NCBI GenBank assembly: GCA_050084515.1
Contig: CM114271.1
Coordinates: forward strand, 55,056,001 to 55,120,000
Direction of reading: 5' to 3'
DNA length: 64,000 nucleotides
Origin: Blasia pusilla
Taxonomy: Eukaryota > Marchantiophyta > Marchantiopsida > Blasiales
Positions 62,378-64,000 of the stretch are shown one piece after another. A program made the translations under genes and the position numbers. A model generated the notes under the pieces. That model was not told where the DNA came from. It was given only the letters and a program-made list of their open reading frames with translations, and ran no database searches. The stretch's first letter is position 1, and the number at the start of each line of letters is the position of its first letter.

Positions 62378-63534
62378 CTAAAAAATGGAAGCAACCGCTG
62401 TCACACCAGTAGCAAATCCCATCGCACGCTCTATCTCATCAGCGTTAGGCTCCACCAACTGTCGCACATGAGAATCCCATACAAGCCCGGGACCACCTTC
62501 CCTGTATGCATATGACGAGGGAAAACTCACAAATGTGGGTAGTGCCATCCCAGGCTGGCCCACACGGTTCACCACTGCCATGGATGACCGATCAATAACC
62601 CTCACCACCTGAGAAAGTTGCCCAATATCCAAGATACTATCCACTGTAAGGCAAGGATCCTGCTGCAGTGCATCATATGCTCGACGTAGAACCTCCCTAG
62701 GAAACAAGTTTGTCCACCACAAGCATGGACGATGTGCACGCGAGCCAACTCGCGCTGCATCCAACAACACCGCTGGTCCAATCCAAGACCGCACCTCATG
62801 AACACTCGCCATCATCCGGTCCGTGTCACCCAACAATGGAACATTTCTCGAATGTAAGCTAGAGCACGTGCTCGATGAACCTGAAGATGTCGTAACACCC
62901 GTAACATCTCCCAAAACAATCGAGACCTAGGGTCGTGTAATCCATCACCACGACTAGCACGTGTATGACCCTGACATGGCCATCCAGAAATCACCAAATC
63001 CACAAGACCAACCCTCTCAAGGTCCTGCGCCCCCAACAATGCAATGTGTGACGGCCAAGCACGCTGGTACCCACAAATAGCTGATGGCGGCAACAACTCA
63101 GGATATCTCCGCATCAACTGACCAATATGTCGGGATGAGACTCTGTGGGCCGTCTCATCTCGCTCCACATACACGTATCTCCGCACAGGAATACCGGCCT
63201 GCAACACTGCAGCCAAACCAGTGCCAATCCCACCAAAGAGATCTAACACACAAATGCCCTCCGGCGGATATTGGCATACAATGGGTGTAGTATCCAAAGG
63301 GGATAACCCAACTGGACTAGAAGTAGGAGTCCGCCGTGGGGCGTCCTCTTCCTCGTGAGGTATAACAGCCTCACACCAAGCCTCTTGCACTAGACGATCA
63401 ACCTCCTGCCGTAGTGCACCGCATGAACTCCAAAGTGGCACATCCAACGATGAGGATGCCATTGGTGCAAAAATAGGGACCTCCTCTACCTCCTCATGCA
63501 CAAGAGAATCCATAGCAGAAACATTACCCTCCAA
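62378..63534 (-). pseudogene. C5 cytosine DNA methyltransferase domain in gypsy pol (frameshifted)
   Basis: Transfers a methyl group to cytosine C5 in DNA. First frame 63534-62812: motif I DLFGGIGTGLAAVLQAGI (from residue 98, 63243), motif II YVYVERD, and motif IV SGWPCQGHTRA with the catalytic Cys at 62976-62974. A GLHDPRSRLFWEMLRVL helix follows, then motif VI begins at YIRE (62847). The Asn-Val of motif VI is in the next frame (62914-62378). That frame continues with motif VIII LLDAARVGSRAHRPCLWWTN and the MGFATGVT segment near the C-terminus. So the catalytic core is complete but split inside ENV. A short A run at the break suggests a 1-nt loss, or a sequence error. It lies between protease and RT, overlapping the protease frame end. 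Subtype (DNMT3-, DRM- or other-like) is undecided. Confidence 0.9.
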
Positions 63535-64000
63535 AAAGCCAAGTGACTACTCCACTAAAACCAGCCACAGATGCTAACACTGTTGGGGAAGACCCTCTTG
63601 GTTGAGCCCCATAAATAAATCTCACAGGAACTTGGCTCATACGTCCATCCCCGGACTTCCAACCAGGTCTATAAGACCCTGTCTCAGTCCAGTAATCTAT
63701 CTGAAAACCCATCGGGTACAATACTGCTTCTCCAACTAGTACATCGTACGACTCGGCTGATGTGACTACCGCAGGTACTCCCAACCGGGAGCTATCAGTC
63801 GCATGATCTGGTCTCAACTGTACAGAAAAATTCTCCCGTGTCATGAATTGAGACCTATCATTGGCTCCTCCAAGTGATGTTTGAATGTGGAATGGGCAAG
63901 GCTCAAGCTTTGACCTCCAAATACCCAAACCAATACATGCCGCCTTTCCCAACATCAAAGGTTGGGCACCAAAGTCTAACAAGACTCTATCTGGTCTATA
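63524..64000 (-). CDS. Retropepsin-like protease of the gypsy element (partial)
   Basis: Aspartic protease that processes the element polyprotein. The frame is open to the right window edge, so the start is outside. The active-site region reads VLLDFGAQPLMLGKA (63968-63976 encodes Asp-Phe-Gly). Asp and Gly are kept, but the usual Thr/Ser between them is Phe. A later VLVGEAVLYPMGF and DYWTETGSYRPGW match gypsy protease C-terminal parts. The frame ends at 63524 after a T run, and the methyltransferase frame begins 11 nt upstream in the +1 register, so a shift or indel connects them. Confidence 0.75.
   Translation of the reverse strand, partial: YRPDRVLLDFGAQPLMLGKAACIGLGIWRSKLEPCPFHIQTSLGGANDRSQFMTRENFSVQLRPDHATDSSRLGVPAVVTSAESYDVLVGEAVLYPMGFQIDYWTETGSYRPGWKSGDGRMSQVPVRFIYGAQPRGSSPTVLASVAGFSGVVTWLFGG

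Larger units (their letters stand above)
57586..64000 (-). mobile_element. Ty3/gypsy retrotransposon encoding a C5 DNA methyltransferase and a PHD finger
   Basis: Minus-strand element running off the right edge (gag and 5' LTR not seen). Order: protease, cytosine-5 methyltransferase, RT, RNase H, integrase, PHD finger, G-rich tract, duplicated LTR end, 3' LTR. RT followed by RNase H and then integrase places it in Ty3/gypsy. Retroelement-borne C5 methyltransferases are known from charophyte gypsy elements and dinoflagellates. The copy is broken by at least two frame changes and a solo-LTR insertion. A related, more decayed copy sits at 1-2414 in the opposite orientation. Confidence 0.92.

Overview
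The window reads as nuclear DNA of a green plant (streptophyte). Protein-coding loci carry spliceosomal introns. One locus is a complete 18-exon cycloartenol synthase, the plant sterol cyclase. Telomere-box motifs (AACCCTAA) lie upstream of the ribosomal protein and chaperonin genes, as is common in plants. Most of the rest is transposon debris. I cannot fix the species from the sequence. The mix of host genes and long repeat-rich gaps fits a non-seed land plant or a large-genome charophyte better than a compact algal genome.

Layout. 1-2.4 kb: decayed plus-strand Ty3/gypsy element (integrase, PHD finger, LTR). 2.4-8.9 kb: repeats, including a hAT-type MITE with an 8-bp target duplication and a solo LTR nested in its own family. 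8.9-9.9 kb (minus): two-exon RPS5. 10-15.9 kb: a ~103-bp tandem array and a Copia remnant with a primer-binding site. 15.9-23.4 kb (minus): multi-exon SF1 helicase with an N-terminal R3H domain. 25.6-27.3 kb (minus): CCT3, one uninterrupted reading frame. 28.5-35 kb: LTR and gag fragments and a PIF1-like helicase remnant. 37.8-45.4 kb (plus): cycloartenol synthase. 47.9-50.2 kb (minus): BTB/POZ protein. 51.2-57.2 kb (minus): Helitron Rep-helicase gene. 57.6-64 kb (minus): a Ty3/gypsy element running off the right edge.

The standout is the right-hand gypsy element. Reading along the minus strand its order is protease, C5 DNA methyltransferase, reverse transcriptase, RNase H, integrase, PHD finger, 3' LTR. 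A cytosine methyltransferase carried inside a Ty3/gypsy pol region has been reported in charophyte algae (and separately in dinoflagellate retroelements), so the general idea is known. The combination with a C-terminal PHD finger, the position between protease and RT, and the odd LTR arrangement deserve attention. This copy is damaged: the methyltransferase frame breaks inside the catalytic ENV motif, and a 617-bp solo LTR from a relative splits RNase H. The left-edge element belongs to the same family, lies in the opposite orientation, and has decayed largely by C-to-T/G-to-A changes.

The host genes are unrelated housekeeping loci (translation, protein folding, sterol synthesis, nucleic-acid helicase, BTB adaptor). 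I see no sign that they act as one cluster.
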